This document shows positions 6,743-17,442 of a stretch of DNA of 64,000 nt, piece by piece. The stretch is taken from NCBI GenBank assembly GCA_020052415.1, contig JAGVPB010000011.1:1-64000 (forward strand), given 5' to 3'. The position numbers and the translations under genes are program-made. Below the pieces are notes generated by a model. The model made no database searches and was not told the DNA's origin. It was given only the letters and a program-made list of their open reading frames with translations. Position 1 is the stretch's first letter, and the number at the start of each line of letters is the position of its first letter. The DNA comes from Bacteroidales bacterium. GTDB taxonomy: Bacteria; Bacteroidota; Bacteroidia; Bacteroidales; JAADJA01.

Positions 6743-9700
6743 CTATTGTGCAAGTGAAAATCTCAGCTTGATTCCTCCTCTGGTATCGGACGTCCTGAAC
6801 CTTGATGGCAGGAAAGGATTTCTTGTGATTTTATCGAAGAAAAGTTCCATAGTGAGTGTTTTGGAAAGCTCATAATTAATGGAAAATTTAATGGAAGTCA
6901 CCTTTTCACCGGCGGAAACCTGGTTCAGATCTGAATCAATACTTCGCAGCACGGTTCTATCATTCTTTATCGAAAAATCCGCTTTGATATTAACATCGCT
7001 TTTGAAAGTTTTCCCTGTTCCTCCGCTTAATCTTGCAAATGAAATCGGCACTTCTTTGAACCTGTATCCTGCTCCGATTACATATTCTTCACTCTTAAGC
7101 TCAGTTAATTGGTTGTTTGAAAAACTCATTGACAGGTTTCTTGATTTTTTTATTTCGAATTTGGCAAGGAGGCTGTTCTGAAAGGTCACATCAAGGTTGA
7201 TCAGCGGATTGAATTGCTCCGTAATTGTGACATTGGCAAAATCCAGTTCAGAATAATAATCGCCATTGTTTTTATTATATTCAGCCGGTACTGATTGTCC
7301 GTTAACGATCGTATCCTGGTAATTAACATTGGATGTATAACCGCTGATATTATAAGTGGAATGATATGCATGGTTCAGTGTTACGGTTTTAAAGATCCTT
7401 TGAAGAAAAGGTATTTTTGACAATCCGCTGTAGGATGCCTTCCAGTATGGCAATGGAATTTGCGGAAAAGGATTCAGATCAACTTTATCCGGGTTTTGAC
7501 CCGAGTAGGCAGCCAAAAAGGATGGAAGCAGAACGCTTTGGGAAGTCGGTCCGTACCCGACCGGGAATCCGGTGGAATCATTCGTAGGTAAATCACGCGG
7601 ATCTTCGGCTTCTATCCGTTTTGCTATATCAAGTCTGTATTGTTTTAGGTTTTCAAAATAAAGCGATTGGTCATTTTCGAGCGATCCACCAAAGGCCGTA
7701 CCCCACGTAATATATGACATTGAAAACGATCCCATTTCCCTGCGGCTGCTTTCCTTAAAAGCATTTAAGGTGTCATTAAAAACAAAATACGATTGAATGT
7801 TATTAGCTTCGGTTTTGTCGAAACTGACCTCAATTTTAAAATCCTTAAAAGGTTCAAGGTTGAACCTGACATTCAGTGTTTTGTTCGATAACTGAGCAAA
7901 GGCGGTATTCAGCCTTTCATCTTTGGTCAGCCAGCCTTCATTATTAAAATAATCGGGACTGCCAGGCTGATATCCGTAAATAAACCCGAATCCCGGAGCA
8001 TTTGAACTCCAGTTATTACCGAGCAGATCAGGCTTAGGCACAAATCCGGGCAGGGTAGTCCCTTTATTTTCAGAGTACTGAAAGGTGATCTTTTTTAAAC
8101 TGGTCACCAATCTCATCACCGTTTCAAAACCTATTTTACCGAAATTTACTTTTGGTTTTACAACATTTGTTGAATCCTTTTCTTCCTTTGTTTCCTTTTT
8201 AACTTCTTTTTTCGCCGGTTGTTTTTTTGCCGGGGCATTGAGTTTTTTAAGAAACCCGACTTTATTGTAAAGCTTGCTGAAATCAGCATTACCATTTATG
8301 TTCCAGTTAACGTTATTCTGAATTGTATTCCCGAATTCATCCTGCATACTCACCGGCGAGGCTGTCCAGTTATATGAAACATTATACCCGGCTGTCGAAG
8401 TTACCCAATCCAGCAACGGCAGCTTATTGATGGGAATATTATAATTAAGGCCTGCTGTTTGGGCATATCTGTTTTTCGTACCGCCATGCGAAATCTCATT
8501 CCAGATTCTCTGTTGCTTATCAGCCGGTGTTATCTCTTCAAGAATTCCATCATTATTCAGGTCGCCATTTTTTTCTTCATCCCACAGTTCTTTATTAGAA
8601 CCCTGAAATTCATTTATGAACGATCCGGCGTTTGCATTGAATGTGAAGGTCAGAGCCTGGGTAAAGTCGAATTTGAAATCATATATTCTGTTCCATGTCC
8701 ATGTTTTATTATAGGTTGCATAAGTAGGAACATTGCCGTAACTTTTATTCCTTAGTTTTCGGGTGCTGTACATCCTGTTCATATCGGTTCGGAACGAGAA
8801 CATTTTAGGCAGGAAATAAAAATTGAAGTCTTTAATTAACAGAAGTGATTTGTTTTTCGACAGGAAATCGTTCTTCTCAAAAGGTTTTATATTTTTCGGA
8901 ACGTTATTAAAGTTGTATCCCAGTCCGCCAACATAATTTTGCTCAAGGTCGTTTTCAATGTCCACATTCCGGTGATAAATTTCAGAATATGAGTACGAAG
9001 CATTGAAGTTTTCAATATCGTAAATTTTTGATTTAGCCTGGGCGCCAACCTTGTCCTTCCTGACATTCATGAAGTTAATATTCTTTCGCTGGGTATAATC
9101 AATGGTCAGCGCTTTTATAGAATCCTGCTGTTCCTCGATATTATATGAATCTATTACCTGGTCGAGCTCAAGATCAGGATCAAGCGGATTGAATTTTGGT
9201 TTAATTCTCGACTCGGAATAGTCAAAGTGCATGGGAATTTTGATTCCGGTTTTTTCGGGAAAGAACTTACCTAATTCAAGATTGGTTGCAATGTCGAATT
9301 GTGTGTGGCCTTCAAGTTGTATTTGTGTAATTTTCTGATCAATGCTGGCAAACCAGGGTGAACTGTAGATTCCTGAAACAACTAAGTTTCCCAGATCGGC
9401 TAAGTTCGTCGAAATCCGCGCGGTAGTTGCCCATCCCGTTTGTTTGTTGAAATTTGAAAGCCGGAGTTCATTGATCCAGATTTCAGCGCATTTATTTTCC
9501 CCGTCATCTTCCTGGTTTGCTGAAGTCTTTCTTGGATTCCTTATCCCGATCATCATGGCTTTTACATCGCTGATGCTTGGCGAGCCGTAAACCGTCATCC
9601 TGTTATTTCCGTCGTAGCCATAATAGGGAGAATAAAGCTCAACGGAAGTACCCTCCTGGCGCATGGCTGTATTTCTGGCAAGTTTAAGCTGTGCAAGCTT

Positions 9701-12700
9701 ATCAAGCTCTATATCGAAATTGTTGCCTGCAGGCCAGATGTAATCCTGCGATTGCGGATCTTCCCATTGGGTGGGGATCAGTGGAATTTCATATTCGTAG
9801 TAGTTTTCAGTGAAATCGGATCCCAGACGTATAAAAACCGTGAGATCTCCATATTTCAGAACATCATTCTCTTTAGATTTTTCAGCATGAACAAACATTT
9901 TAAGCCGCTTGAACTGCCTGAAATCAAAATCCGCCGTTTTATAAGCGCCCACAGCATCTCCATCGGCAAGCTCACATACCTTAATGACCATGGATTGTTC
10001 ATTTAACTGGGTCAGGTTGGTTGTCCCGATATTAATTTCCCGCTCAATTCCGGGAGGCTCCACATAATTGATAGGTGTCCTGTCGCTGTTTTCTTCAATA
10101 TTCACAGCAGATAATTCAAAAGATTTGGCATTGATCTGACTCGTTGTTAAAAATACATCGGGTTCAAGAAGATCAGAATTGGTGGGATAGCGCCTCCATT
10201 CTCCCCTCACGAGGTCGAGTGTTGCAAACCTCAGGACTACCGGCTCTGAAAAATCTTTTAAGAACATCCGCATAAACCTGATGGACTTAAAATCATAAAT
10301 ATTACCAACCACTTTCGATGCTTCCCTGATCGGAATTTTAAACTGGTACCATTTTACCGATCCTACGCCTCCATTTGCAAGTTGTATTCCGTTTGCTTCA
10401 GTAATATCGGTTATAAAATTTTCACCGACCTTCATGGCGTTTGGAGTAAGCTTTATTTTATATTGAAAATACCTTTCGCCCTCACTCAATGTATTGTCAT
10501 TATTCAGATCTTCGGCATCAGGCTGCCTTGTATTTCCTTCATATATTCCGCCATTGTCATTTTCGGGTGAATTTCCGTCAGGGCCGTTATAATTCTTATA
10601 CCTTTTTAAAATGCTGCCGTAAGATGGATCGGAATCATAATCATCACCTCTGTAACTATGAAAATTATCACTTGAAGGATCGGCGAATGCTTTGATATAA
10701 GCCTCCGTGTTTTCACCATAAGGCGGCTGTTTTAAAATATCGAGATAGTGATATGACCCTTCGTACTCCGATTCAGCACTGAAATAATTCCGTTCCACCT
10801 CATTCCTCAATCCGTCATAACCTACATCCTGATAAACACGTGCACCTGCCTCATTTGAGAATGACTGTACCAGGTCAAGTTTATTTGGAATCCTTCCCCA
10901 TATTGTGTTTGCAATATCACCCTCCTCAAAATTATCTGAAATGGGTAGTCCGTGTTCAAAACTTTTACGTGAGTCCTTGAGAAGATCTTCTGAAATGTCC
11001 CCCAGGTTAATGTATAATTCACCACCGGACTGGTTCGTATTTATTGTACCCTCAGCAAACGGGTCCATTAGCCAGAATTCTATATATTCTATATTTGAAG
11101 CTTCAAAATCAGGAGTTTCAATTTCACGCATGATCCCTCCCCACCTGGTTTCCGGATCATTCAGCGATCCGTCGGGATTAATACCGGCAGAAATGTTCGC
11201 AACAGGACCGGCATCATAATTATAAGGCCCTTTTTCAGAGGGATAATATGCCAGGTTGAATACTCCTATATTGGTCGGCGTTCCGTTGGCAAGCTCTTTA
11301 TTGGGAAATATTTCCTGCTCAAGCACCTGCCGGACATAATGATTGGATAGCTCATCATTTGAAACGTTATCGGGTTTCAGGTTACCATTACGATCATAAA
11401 ATACACTTGGATCAACTACATACCAGGCTATTTTCCCTCTGTTAAATCCATTGTAAATCCTGTTAACAGAATCGTTTTCATAAGCCTCAGGGAACAAATC
11501 GGACTGAAACTGTGGGGTGCTTCCAAGCGTCCATGAGCTGTAACTGCGTAAATCAATTGTTGATTTGGTTCCTTCAAAGTCGTCAATGTAAGAAATACCG
11601 TCATTGCCAACAGCCCTTGAATGGCCGGGAATGAAATGTGCAAATTCTCCTTCAACCGCAACGGTAGATGGCGCGGAAGTGCTGATAAACGGCAGCTTGT
11701 CAACAAGACGTGTGATGAATCTCGATTCAGTCTGGTACCGGTAATCGAGCCCCCAGATGGTATTCGAAATAGGATCATCTCCATAATTGACTTTTTGTGT
11801 CAGCGGCCTTTCATGTAAATTAAGAACTGTACCTCCGATATGGAAATCCTTGCTGAAATCATAATCAATGTGAGCACCCATGAGCCTTTTGGTCTGAACG
11901 CTGAACATCGTATTGCTTTCCATCGAAATGTTTATGGGAGTTCCCGAATTCAGGATTCCTTCATTGATGATCCTTACTCGTCCGAGAGTGTAATCAACAG
12001 TATAATCTACGTTTTCACGCAACGGAACCCCACCGGCTGTCACGACAACGGAGCCCTGAGGAACATTTAATGCATTAAGTGAAATTTCCGATCCTGACTG
12101 CGATTTATAGTATCCTGAAATCAGGAATTTATTTTTTTCGGTAAATTGCTGGGCCCCGGTTTTTGTGAGTGTATATAGTGAATCGAAGCAATACTTATCC
12201 TGGAGGTCATCGTGACCTTCCAGTTTATCACGAAGGTACTTCCCAAAAGGTTCTATGACAGGAAAAAATATCCGGCCATTAGTGGAATTTATTGTTCCGC
12301 CTTGTGTTGCAGCATTATCAAGAAAATCAAATACTCCGTCTCCATTTGGATAAGGATTCATCTGGGCATCAAGGTTGTCAAGATTAAAAACGTGGATCAG
12401 GGGAACTCCGGTAAAAGGGCCCTCAGAAAAGTAACCCGTTGGCACTCCGGTTTCATCACCGGAATAAAGAATATTAAGTGTGAAATCATCCCTGTTCACC
12501 TGGTAGGCATTCAGCGAATAAACATTTTTCATCATCAAATCCCATAAGGGGCTCCGGATGTTCACATAAGTGCTTTTAAGTAATTTCACTATGAGCGCAT
12601 TGGCTCCGGTAATCCCTTCATCAGAAAATTCACCAACCTGGAAAACTGCAGTATCGCCGCCAATTACCTGGTATTGGAAAGCTACAGCAAGGGTCTGGTC

Positions 12701-14107
12701 GGAATTTAATGTACTGTTTAAGGTAATAAATCCAAGCTTACTATTGAAGGTATATTCATTCGGGTTTAGTTTTCGTGCCAGTTCTATTTTCTCAAAATCC
12801 TCTCCGGGATTTAATTGCAGACCCTGCAAATAATAGTTTGCAATATTGACATCTCTTACTTTTGCAGTATCCAGGACAACATCGAACAGGTTGTTGGCAC
12901 CGTTGCGGGGTAACTGAATGTTTCCCTTAGGAAGTATGATGCCGGTATTGTAAATGGTGTCGTGTTCACCGATATCGGTAAAAGCAATGAGGTTCCTGTT
13001 TTCAGTAATGGCCGCTCCGATATTGGTTACCCATACCTCAAGTTTGGTAATATTAATTCCTGAATTTATGATTGGCAAATCTTCCAGTGCCTGATCATAG
13101 TGGTTACGAAAATAGTGGGCTAAAAAAAAGTGTTTATTCTCTTCATATTCATCAATCTTTATCAGAAAGTCATTGGTTTGCGCACCGCCCTGAACCGAAA
13201 TGGTGGATGTTTGGCTCTCCTGTTCCGAATATAAAGCAGTAACTGTAGTTCGTCCGAACTTTAGTTTTGACTTGATGCCGAAAAGGCTCTGGCTTCCGGT
13301 AATTAAAGTACTGTTTAATTGCAGATTGACATCACCGGCTTCTAACAATTGCAGGATTTCATCTTCTTCTCCCTGGTAGCTAAGCTTTAATTTATTTTCA
13401 AAATCAAATGTTGCCTTCGTGTTATAATTGGTGTTGAATTCAATTTTATCACCAATCTTGGCCCTGACATTCATTTGTATTACTTCCTCGAAATCAAAAT
13501 TGACCTGGCTGCGTTGTTTTACATCAATAGTCGGATCATCTCTCGTGTTACCTTTTACCTGGAATATTAATTCTACATTACCCGAAGGCCTGATATCAAT
13601 GGTATGGCCTCCAAAGACCCTGTCGAAGGCTTTACCTCCGATATAAAGGGACGGTATTATTCCGCTTTGGCCGGCAGAGCCAGAGGTCTTTGATCTTTCA
13701 ATCCAATAATCTTTCACTGAATTTTTCAGATCGTATTCCCTGTATTCGTCGAGTGTCATATAAGTCGGGGGGCGGTAGTCAAGATTCCCGATTTTATGTT
13801 CAAGAATATACAAGCCTGTTTCAGGATCGTACTTCACATCAGACTTAAGACTTGTAGGAGGACTCAAAAACAGCGGATTGGTATTTTCATTGCCCGTATA
13901 GGGAAATGTTTCTTCTTCAGGGTGATAGGGAAGGGGTATGTGTCCTGTTGAATCTTTAGTAACGGTTGAATCTGGCGGAATTAAGAATTTATCACTGGCA
14001 TGATGATTATTTGTCCTGGTTCTATAAGGCATCTCTCTTCCCCAGATAAGTGAAAGAAAAGATAATAGCAAAGTAACAAGAAAACTATATCTTACGATCC
14101 GCTCCAA
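6743..14107 (-). CDS. sprA: SprA, type IX secretion system outer-membrane translocon
   Basis: A 2454-aa protein, within the usual SprA range (about 2300-2500 aa). SprA (Sov in Porphyromonas) forms the giant 36-strand beta-barrel that carries type IX cargo across the outer membrane. A signal peptide covers residues 1-23. Typical segments follow: IPSLYIGGKAFDRVFGG (~150), FNTNYNTKATFDFENKLKL (~230), the GSQSLFGIKSKLKFG repeat, SYIDDFEGTKSTIDLRSY (~850) and AEIWINELRLSNF (~1540), with a C-terminal aromatic barrel end. A Lys-rich stretch (PAKKQPAKKEVKKETKEEK) occurs near residue 1960. ruvA lies just upstream on the same strand and maeB is divergent, a neighbourhood known from flavobacteria. Likely cargo in this window are the C10 peptidase and the Ycf48-like protein. 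Confidence 0.97.
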   Translation of the reverse strand: MERIVRYSFLVTLLLSFLSLIWGREMPYRTRTNNHHASDKFLIPPDSTVTKDSTGHIPLPYHPEEETFPYTGNENTNPLFLSPPTSLKSDVKYDPETGLYILEHKIGNLDYRPPTYMTLDEYREYDLKNSVKDYWIERSKTSGSAGQSGIIPSLYIGGKAFDRVFGGHTIDIRPSGNVELIFQVKGNTRDDPTIDVKQRSQVNFDFEEVIQMNVRAKIGDKIEFNTNYNTKATFDFENKLKLSYQGEEDEILQLLEAGDVNLQLNSTLITGSQSLFGIKSKLKFGRTTVTALYSEQESQTSTISVQGGAQTNDFLIKIDEYEENKHFFLAHYFRNHYDQALEDLPIINSGINITKLEVWVTNIGAAITENRNLIAFTDIGEHDTIYNTGIILPKGNIQLPRNGANNLFDVVLDTAKVRDVNIANYYLQGLQLNPGEDFEKIELARKLNPNEYTFNSKLGFITLNSTLNSDQTLAVAFQYQVIGGDTAVFQVGEFSDEGITGANALIVKLLKSTYVNIRSPLWDLMMKNVYSLNAYQVNRDDFTLNILYSGDETGVPTGYFSEGPFTGVPLIHVFNLDNLDAQMNPYPNGDGVFDFLDNAATQGGTINSTNGRIFFPVIEPFGKYLRDKLEGHDDLQDKYCFDSLYTLTKTGAQQFTEKNKFLISGYYKSQSGSEISLNALNVPQGSVVVTAGGVPLRENVDYTVDYTLGRVRIINEGILNSGTPINISMESNTMFSVQTKRLMGAHIDYDFSKDFHIGGTVLNLHERPLTQKVNYGDDPISNTIWGLDYRYQTESRFITRLVDKLPFISTSAPSTVAVEGEFAHFIPGHSRAVGNDGISYIDDFEGTKSTIDLRSYSSWTLGSTPQFQSDLFPEAYENDSVNRIYNGFNRGKIAWYVVDPSVFYDRNGNLKPDNVSNDELSNHYVRQVLEQEIFPNKELANGTPTNIGVFNLAYYPSEKGPYNYDAGPVANISAGINPDGSLNDPETRWGGIMREIETPDFEASNIEYIEFWLMDPFAEGTINTNQSGGELYINLGDISEDLLKDSRKSFEHGLPISDNFEEGDIANTIWGRIPNKLDLVQSFSNEAGARVYQDVGYDGLRNEVERNYFSAESEYEGSYHYLDILKQPPYGENTEAYIKAFADPSSDNFHSYRGDDYDSDPSYGSILKRYKNYNGPDGNSPENDNGGIYEGNTRQPDAEDLNNDNTLSEGERYFQYKIKLTPNAMKVGENFITDITEANGIQLANGGVGSVKWYQFKIPIREASKVVGNIYDFKSIRFMRMFLKDFSEPVVLRFATLDLVRGEWRRYPTNSDLLEPDVFLTTSQINAKSFELSAVNIEENSDRTPINYVEPPGIEREINIGTTNLTQLNEQSMVIKVCELADGDAVGAYKTADFDFRQFKRLKMFVHAEKSKENDVLKYGDLTVFIRLGSDFTENYYEYEIPLIPTQWEDPQSQDYIWPAGNNFDIELDKLAQLKLARNTAMRQEGTSVELYSPYYGYDGNNRMTVYGSPSISDVKAMMIGIRNPRKTSANQEDDGENKCAEIWINELRLSNFNKQTGWATTARISTNLADLGNLVVSGIYSSPWFASIDQKITQIQLEGHTQFDIATNLELGKFFPEKTGIKIPMHFDYSESRIKPKFNPLDPDLELDQVIDSYNIEEQQDSIKALTIDYTQRKNINFMNVRKDKVGAQAKSKIYDIENFNASYSYSEIYHRNVDIENDLEQNYVGGLGYNFNNVPKNIKPFEKNDFLSKNKSLLLIKDFNFYFLPKMFSFRTDMNRMYSTRKLRNKSYGNVPTYATYNKTWTWNRIYDFKFDFTQALTFTFNANAGSFINEFQGSNKELWDEEKNGDLNNDGILEEITPADKQQRIWNEISHGGTKNRYAQTAGLNYNIPINKLPLLDWVTSTAGYNVSYNWTASPVSMQDEFGNTIQNNVNWNINGNADFSKLYNKVGFLKKLNAPAKKQPAKKEVKKETKEEKDSTNVVKPKVNFGKIGFETVMRLVTSLKKITFQYSENKGTTLPGFVPKPDLLGNNWSSNAPGFGFIYGYQPGSPDYFNNEGWLTKDERLNTAFAQLSNKTLNVRFNLEPFKDFKIEVSFDKTEANNIQSYFVFNDTLNAFKESSRREMGSFSMSYITWGTAFGGSLENDQSLYFENLKQYRLDIAKRIEAEDPRDLPTNDSTGFPVGYGPTSQSVLLPSFLAAYSGQNPDKVDLNPFPQIPLPYWKASYSGLSKIPFLQRIFKTVTLNHAYHSTYNISGYTSNVNYQDTIVNGQSVPAEYNKNNGDYYSELDFANVTITEQFNPLINLDVTFQNSLLAKFEIKKSRNLSMSFSNNQLTELKSEEYVIGAGYRFKEVPISFARLSGGTGKTFKSDVNIKADFSIKNDRTVLRSIDSDLNQVSAGEKVTSIKFSINYELSKTLTMELFFDKITRNPFLPSRFRTSDTRGGIKLRFSLAQ

Positions 14108-14208
14108 ATAAATAGTCTTTTCTAAAATTAGAAAACTTTGAAAACCTTTACCGAAAGCAACCGGGCAGAGTTTTTCAAAGTATCAATGTCACTACCAATA
14201 ATCCGGTA

Positions 14209-14811
14209 TTATAATATTTTAAGTGCTTCCTTAATCAAAATTTCAACTGCTAATTCCCTGTCCTGATTTTCTATTATCCTGTTTAATGCTTTTTCGGCAG
14301 CTACTTTGTTAAATCCTAATACGATTAAACCTGATAACGCTTCCATTTTATTTGTATTGTACTTTCCGATTAATATTTCATGGGGCAATTTTTCTTTTTC
14401 CAGCTTGTCTTTCAGGTCAATAATTATCCGCTGGGCTGATTTTGCCCCAATACCCTTTACCGATTGTAATATGGCTGTATTATTTTCAATAATTGCACGG
14501 TAAATTTTGTCAGGAGTAAGTGATGAAAGCATCAACATGGCAGTGCTGTTTCCTATACCGCTCACCGAGATCAGCTGCCTGAACAGATATCGTTCCTGCA
14601 CTTCTGCAAATCCAAATAAAACAAATCCCACAGGTGTCGTAGCCTCGTTTTTAATGGCAAAATGTGTAAATAGCCGGGTATCTGCCCGATCTTTGATCTT
14701 CGAATAAGAATTTAATGAAATGTTAATCAAATAACCTATTCCATGGCAATCAATCACAACAAAAGCCGGGTTCTTTTCAATTAATTTCCCCTCAATATAT
14801 TCGTACATCAT
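14209..14811 (-). CDS. ruvA: Holliday junction branch migration protein RuvA
   Basis: A 200-aa cytoplasmic protein that binds four-way DNA junctions as a tetramer and loads the RuvB motor. The order is standard: an N-terminal OB fold (MMYEYIEGKLIEKNPAFVVI), two helix-hairpin-helix motifs (LISVSGIGNSTAMLML near residue 77 and LQSVKGIGAKSAQRIIIDLKDKL near residue 113), and the C-terminal UBA-like domain III (ALSGLIVLGFNKVAAEKAL). Length is normal. It is 101 bp upstream of sprA on the same strand, so they may be co-transcribed, although their functions are unrelated. Confidence 0.96.
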   Translation of the reverse strand: MMYEYIEGKLIEKNPAFVVIDCHGIGYLINISLNSYSKIKDRADTRLFTHFAIKNEATTPVGFVLFGFAEVQERYLFRQLISVSGIGNSTAMLMLSSLTPDKIYRAIIENNTAILQSVKGIGAKSAQRIIIDLKDKLEKEKLPHEILIGKYNTNKMEALSGLIVLGFNKVAAEKALNRIIENQDRELAVEILIKEALKIL

Positions 14812-14965
14812 TTAAATTTTTGAATTCAGAAGACGAAAATTCTGATTTTGGCGGCTAAAATATAAATAAAAATACATTGTATAAACAGAGTAAAAAATTA
14901 TTTGTAAACATTTTATATTACAAAAAATACAGTCAAAATAGTAGGATGTTAATAAAACAAATTAT

Positions 14966-14973
14966 TAGCTTTG
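14966..14973 (+). promoter_or_regulatory. Bacteroidota -7 promoter element
   Basis: TAGCTTTG matches TAnnTTTG and lies 38 bp upstream of the maeB ATG. The region upstream is very AT-rich. I see no clear TTG at the -33 position. Confidence 0.5.
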
Positions 14974-15011
14974 CCGCTTTGTTAATTTATTCACAATTAA
15001 ATTTAAAATAG

Positions 15012-17309
15012 ATGGATACGCTTTTCACAAAGGATGCTTTTAATTATCATTCACAAGGACGGCCGGGTAAACTTGAGGTTGTTCCAACCAAGCCCTATTC
15101 GACACAACGCGATCTTTCGCTGGCTTATACACCGGGAGTAGCCGCTCCCTGCCTTGCTATAAAGGACAATATTGACGATGTTTATAAATATACTGCAAAA
15201 GGAAACCTTGTTGCTGTAATCTCAAATGGAACAGCCGTATTGGGATTGGGTGACATAGGCCCGGAAGCGGGAAAACCGGTCATGGAAGGAAAGGGCTTGC
15301 TGTTTAAGGTATTTGCCGACATAGATGTGTTCGATATTGAGGTTAACGAAAAGAACATTGATAAATTTGTCCAGACAGTTATTGCCATCGCCCCGACATT
15401 CGGAGGCATCAACCTCGAAGATATTAAAGCGCCGGAATGTTTTGAGATCGAAGACAGAATAAAAGCTGCCGTGGATATCCCGGTAATGCATGATGACCAG
15501 CACGGTACGGCTATCATAACTTCTGCCGGCTTATTAAATGCTTTGGAAATCAACGGGAAAGATATTAAGAAAATAAAAATTGTTATAAATGGAGCTGGAG
15601 CGGCAGCGGTTTCATGTACACGCCTTTATCTGAAATTAGGCGTAAATCCTGAAAATGTAGTAATGGTTGATAGTAAAGGAGTATTGAATAAAGACAGGAA
15701 AGATCTGAATGAAATTAAAAAACAATTTGCTACAGGTCGCCCGATTCATACTCTTGAGGAAGCATTGGTAGATGCCGATATGTTTTTAGGATTATCTATT
15801 GCAGGGGCATTAAAAAAAGAATGGCTGAAAAAGATGGCTCCACACCCTATAGTATTTGCACTCGCCAATCCCGTGCCTGAAATATTACCAGATGAAGCAT
15901 TTTCAGTTCGCAATGACATAATAATGGCGACCGGAAGGTCAGACTATCCTAACCAGATTAACAATGTGCTTGGATTCCCGTTTATTTTCAGGGGAGCACT
16001 TGATGTCAGGGCTAAAACCATCAATGATGAAATGAAACTTGCAGCATCCTATGCCCTGGCTGAATTAGCCAAACTCCCTGTACCGGAAGAAGTCAATATA
16101 GCATTCCAGGCCCACAATCTTAAATTTGGAAAAGATTATATCATTCCCAAGCCCACTGATCCCAGGCTGATAACTCATGTGGCTCCGGCTGTTGCAAAAG
16201 CGGCCATGGAATCGGGGGTCGCACGTATTCCAATCGAAAACTGGGAAAAATACAATGAAGAATTAATAAAACGGCTTGGCTTAAGCAACCCGGTAATACG
16301 TCAGATGAAGTCCATTGCTAAAAGAGATCCCAAACGTGTAGTTTTTGCAGAAGCCGAAAACTATAAAATGCTTAAGGCTGCTGAAATTATTATGAATGAG
16401 GACCTTGCCAAACCTATCCTTCTCGGAAACAGGGAAACCATTGAAGAAATTATTAAATCCAACGAGCTGGAACTGGCAGGGGTCGAGATCATTGATCCAA
16501 AATCGAAGGAACAAAAACAAACACGGCAAAAATTTGCCGAACTTTATTGGACCAAAAGACAGCGAAAGGGAGTCACAATGACTTCAGCCCAGGACGTAAT
16601 GCTTCACAGAAATTATTTTAGTCCGATGCTTGTGGAAACCGGATATGCCGATGCAATGATATCAGGGTTGACCAGAAATTATCCCGATACCTTAAGGCCT
16701 GCCATCGAAATTATTGGAAAGAAGCAAGGCGCTAAAATAGTTTCGGGTATGTACATCATCATAACCAAAGAAGGGCCGTACTTTCTTGCCGATTGCACTG
16801 TGAATAAAAATCCGACAGTGGAAGAAATGGTTGAGATTACTTTACAAACCGCCTTTGCTGTTGAACAATTCAGGATCAAACCCCGCATAGCATTTGTGTC
16901 ATACTCCAATTTCGGTTCGAACGACGGCGCTATTCCTCAAAAACAAAGAGAAGCGGTTGCGATGCTTCACCGCGGCTACCCTGAGTTGATAGTTGATGGT
17001 GAAATGCAGGTAAATGTAGCGCTTAGTGAAGAAATATTAAAAGAATCATTTCCTTTCTCCAAACTAATAGGCGGAAAGGCTAACACCCTTATTTTCCCTT
17101 ATCTTACTGCCGGAAATATCGCTTATAAGCTCCTTCAGTCAATGGGTAAATTTGAGGTTATCGGTCCGGTTATCAACGGACTGAGCAAATCGGTACATGT
17201 GCTGCAGATTGGAGCCAGCGTTTCAGAAATTGTTAACATGGTGATGATTGCAGTTATGGATGCACAGTGCGTTGAGAAAAGGAAAACCAATAAAGAGTGT
17301 TTCTATTGA
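15012..17309 (+). CDS. maeB: NADP-dependent malic enzyme with phosphotransacetylase-like domain
   Basis: A 765-aa cytoplasmic enzyme converting malate to pyruvate and CO2 with reduction of NAD(P). The MaeB architecture is complete: a malic N-terminal domain (LAYTPGVAAPC, GNLVAVISNGTAVLGLGDIG, HDDQHGTA near residue 161), an NAD-binding domain (IVINGAGAAAVSC near residue 195, FALANPVPEI), and a C-terminal phosphotransacetylase-like domain (~430-760) that in this class is regulatory rather than catalytic. Length fits the ~760-aa hybrid form. It stands alone, divergent from ruvA-sprA. Confidence 0.96.
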   Translation: MDTLFTKDAFNYHSQGRPGKLEVVPTKPYSTQRDLSLAYTPGVAAPCLAIKDNIDDVYKYTAKGNLVAVISNGTAVLGLGDIGPEAGKPVMEGKGLLFKVFADIDVFDIEVNEKNIDKFVQTVIAIAPTFGGINLEDIKAPECFEIEDRIKAAVDIPVMHDDQHGTAIITSAGLLNALEINGKDIKKIKIVINGAGAAAVSCTRLYLKLGVNPENVVMVDSKGVLNKDRKDLNEIKKQFATGRPIHTLEEALVDADMFLGLSIAGALKKEWLKKMAPHPIVFALANPVPEILPDEAFSVRNDIIMATGRSDYPNQINNVLGFPFIFRGALDVRAKTINDEMKLAASYALAELAKLPVPEEVNIAFQAHNLKFGKDYIIPKPTDPRLITHVAPAVAKAAMESGVARIPIENWEKYNEELIKRLGLSNPVIRQMKSIAKRDPKRVVFAEAENYKMLKAAEIIMNEDLAKPILLGNRETIEEIIKSNELELAGVEIIDPKSKEQKQTRQKFAELYWTKRQRKGVTMTSAQDVMLHRNYFSPMLVETGYADAMISGLTRNYPDTLRPAIEIIGKKQGAKIVSGMYIIITKEGPYFLADCTVNKNPTVEEMVEITLQTAFAVEQFRIKPRIAFVSYSNFGSNDGAIPQKQREAVAMLHRGYPELIVDGEMQVNVALSEEILKESFPFSKLIGGKANTLIFPYLTAGNIAYKLLQSMGKFEVIGPVINGLSKSVHVLQIGASVSEIVNMVMIAVMDAQCVEKRKTNKECFY

Positions 17310-17442
17310 AAGAATCAATCATTGAGTAACAAATATTATTTGAACTTTCCCATAGTGTACGTGCAGAAGAAAACCTCTTAAATTCCTGACAGACCGGTAC
17401 AAAGACCTCAGGTTGGTGGCTTCCTGCAATAAGTTGATTTTT

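Noticed and set aside
6443-6753. Three overlapping minus-strand frames rich in Leu, Cys and Ala
   Set aside because: Products of the word repeat at locus 2 read in several frames; no start signals or homology.
6879-13646. About 20 plus-strand frames of 60-111 aa inside sprA
   Set aside because: Antisense shadows of a long conserved gene, without promoters or known domains.
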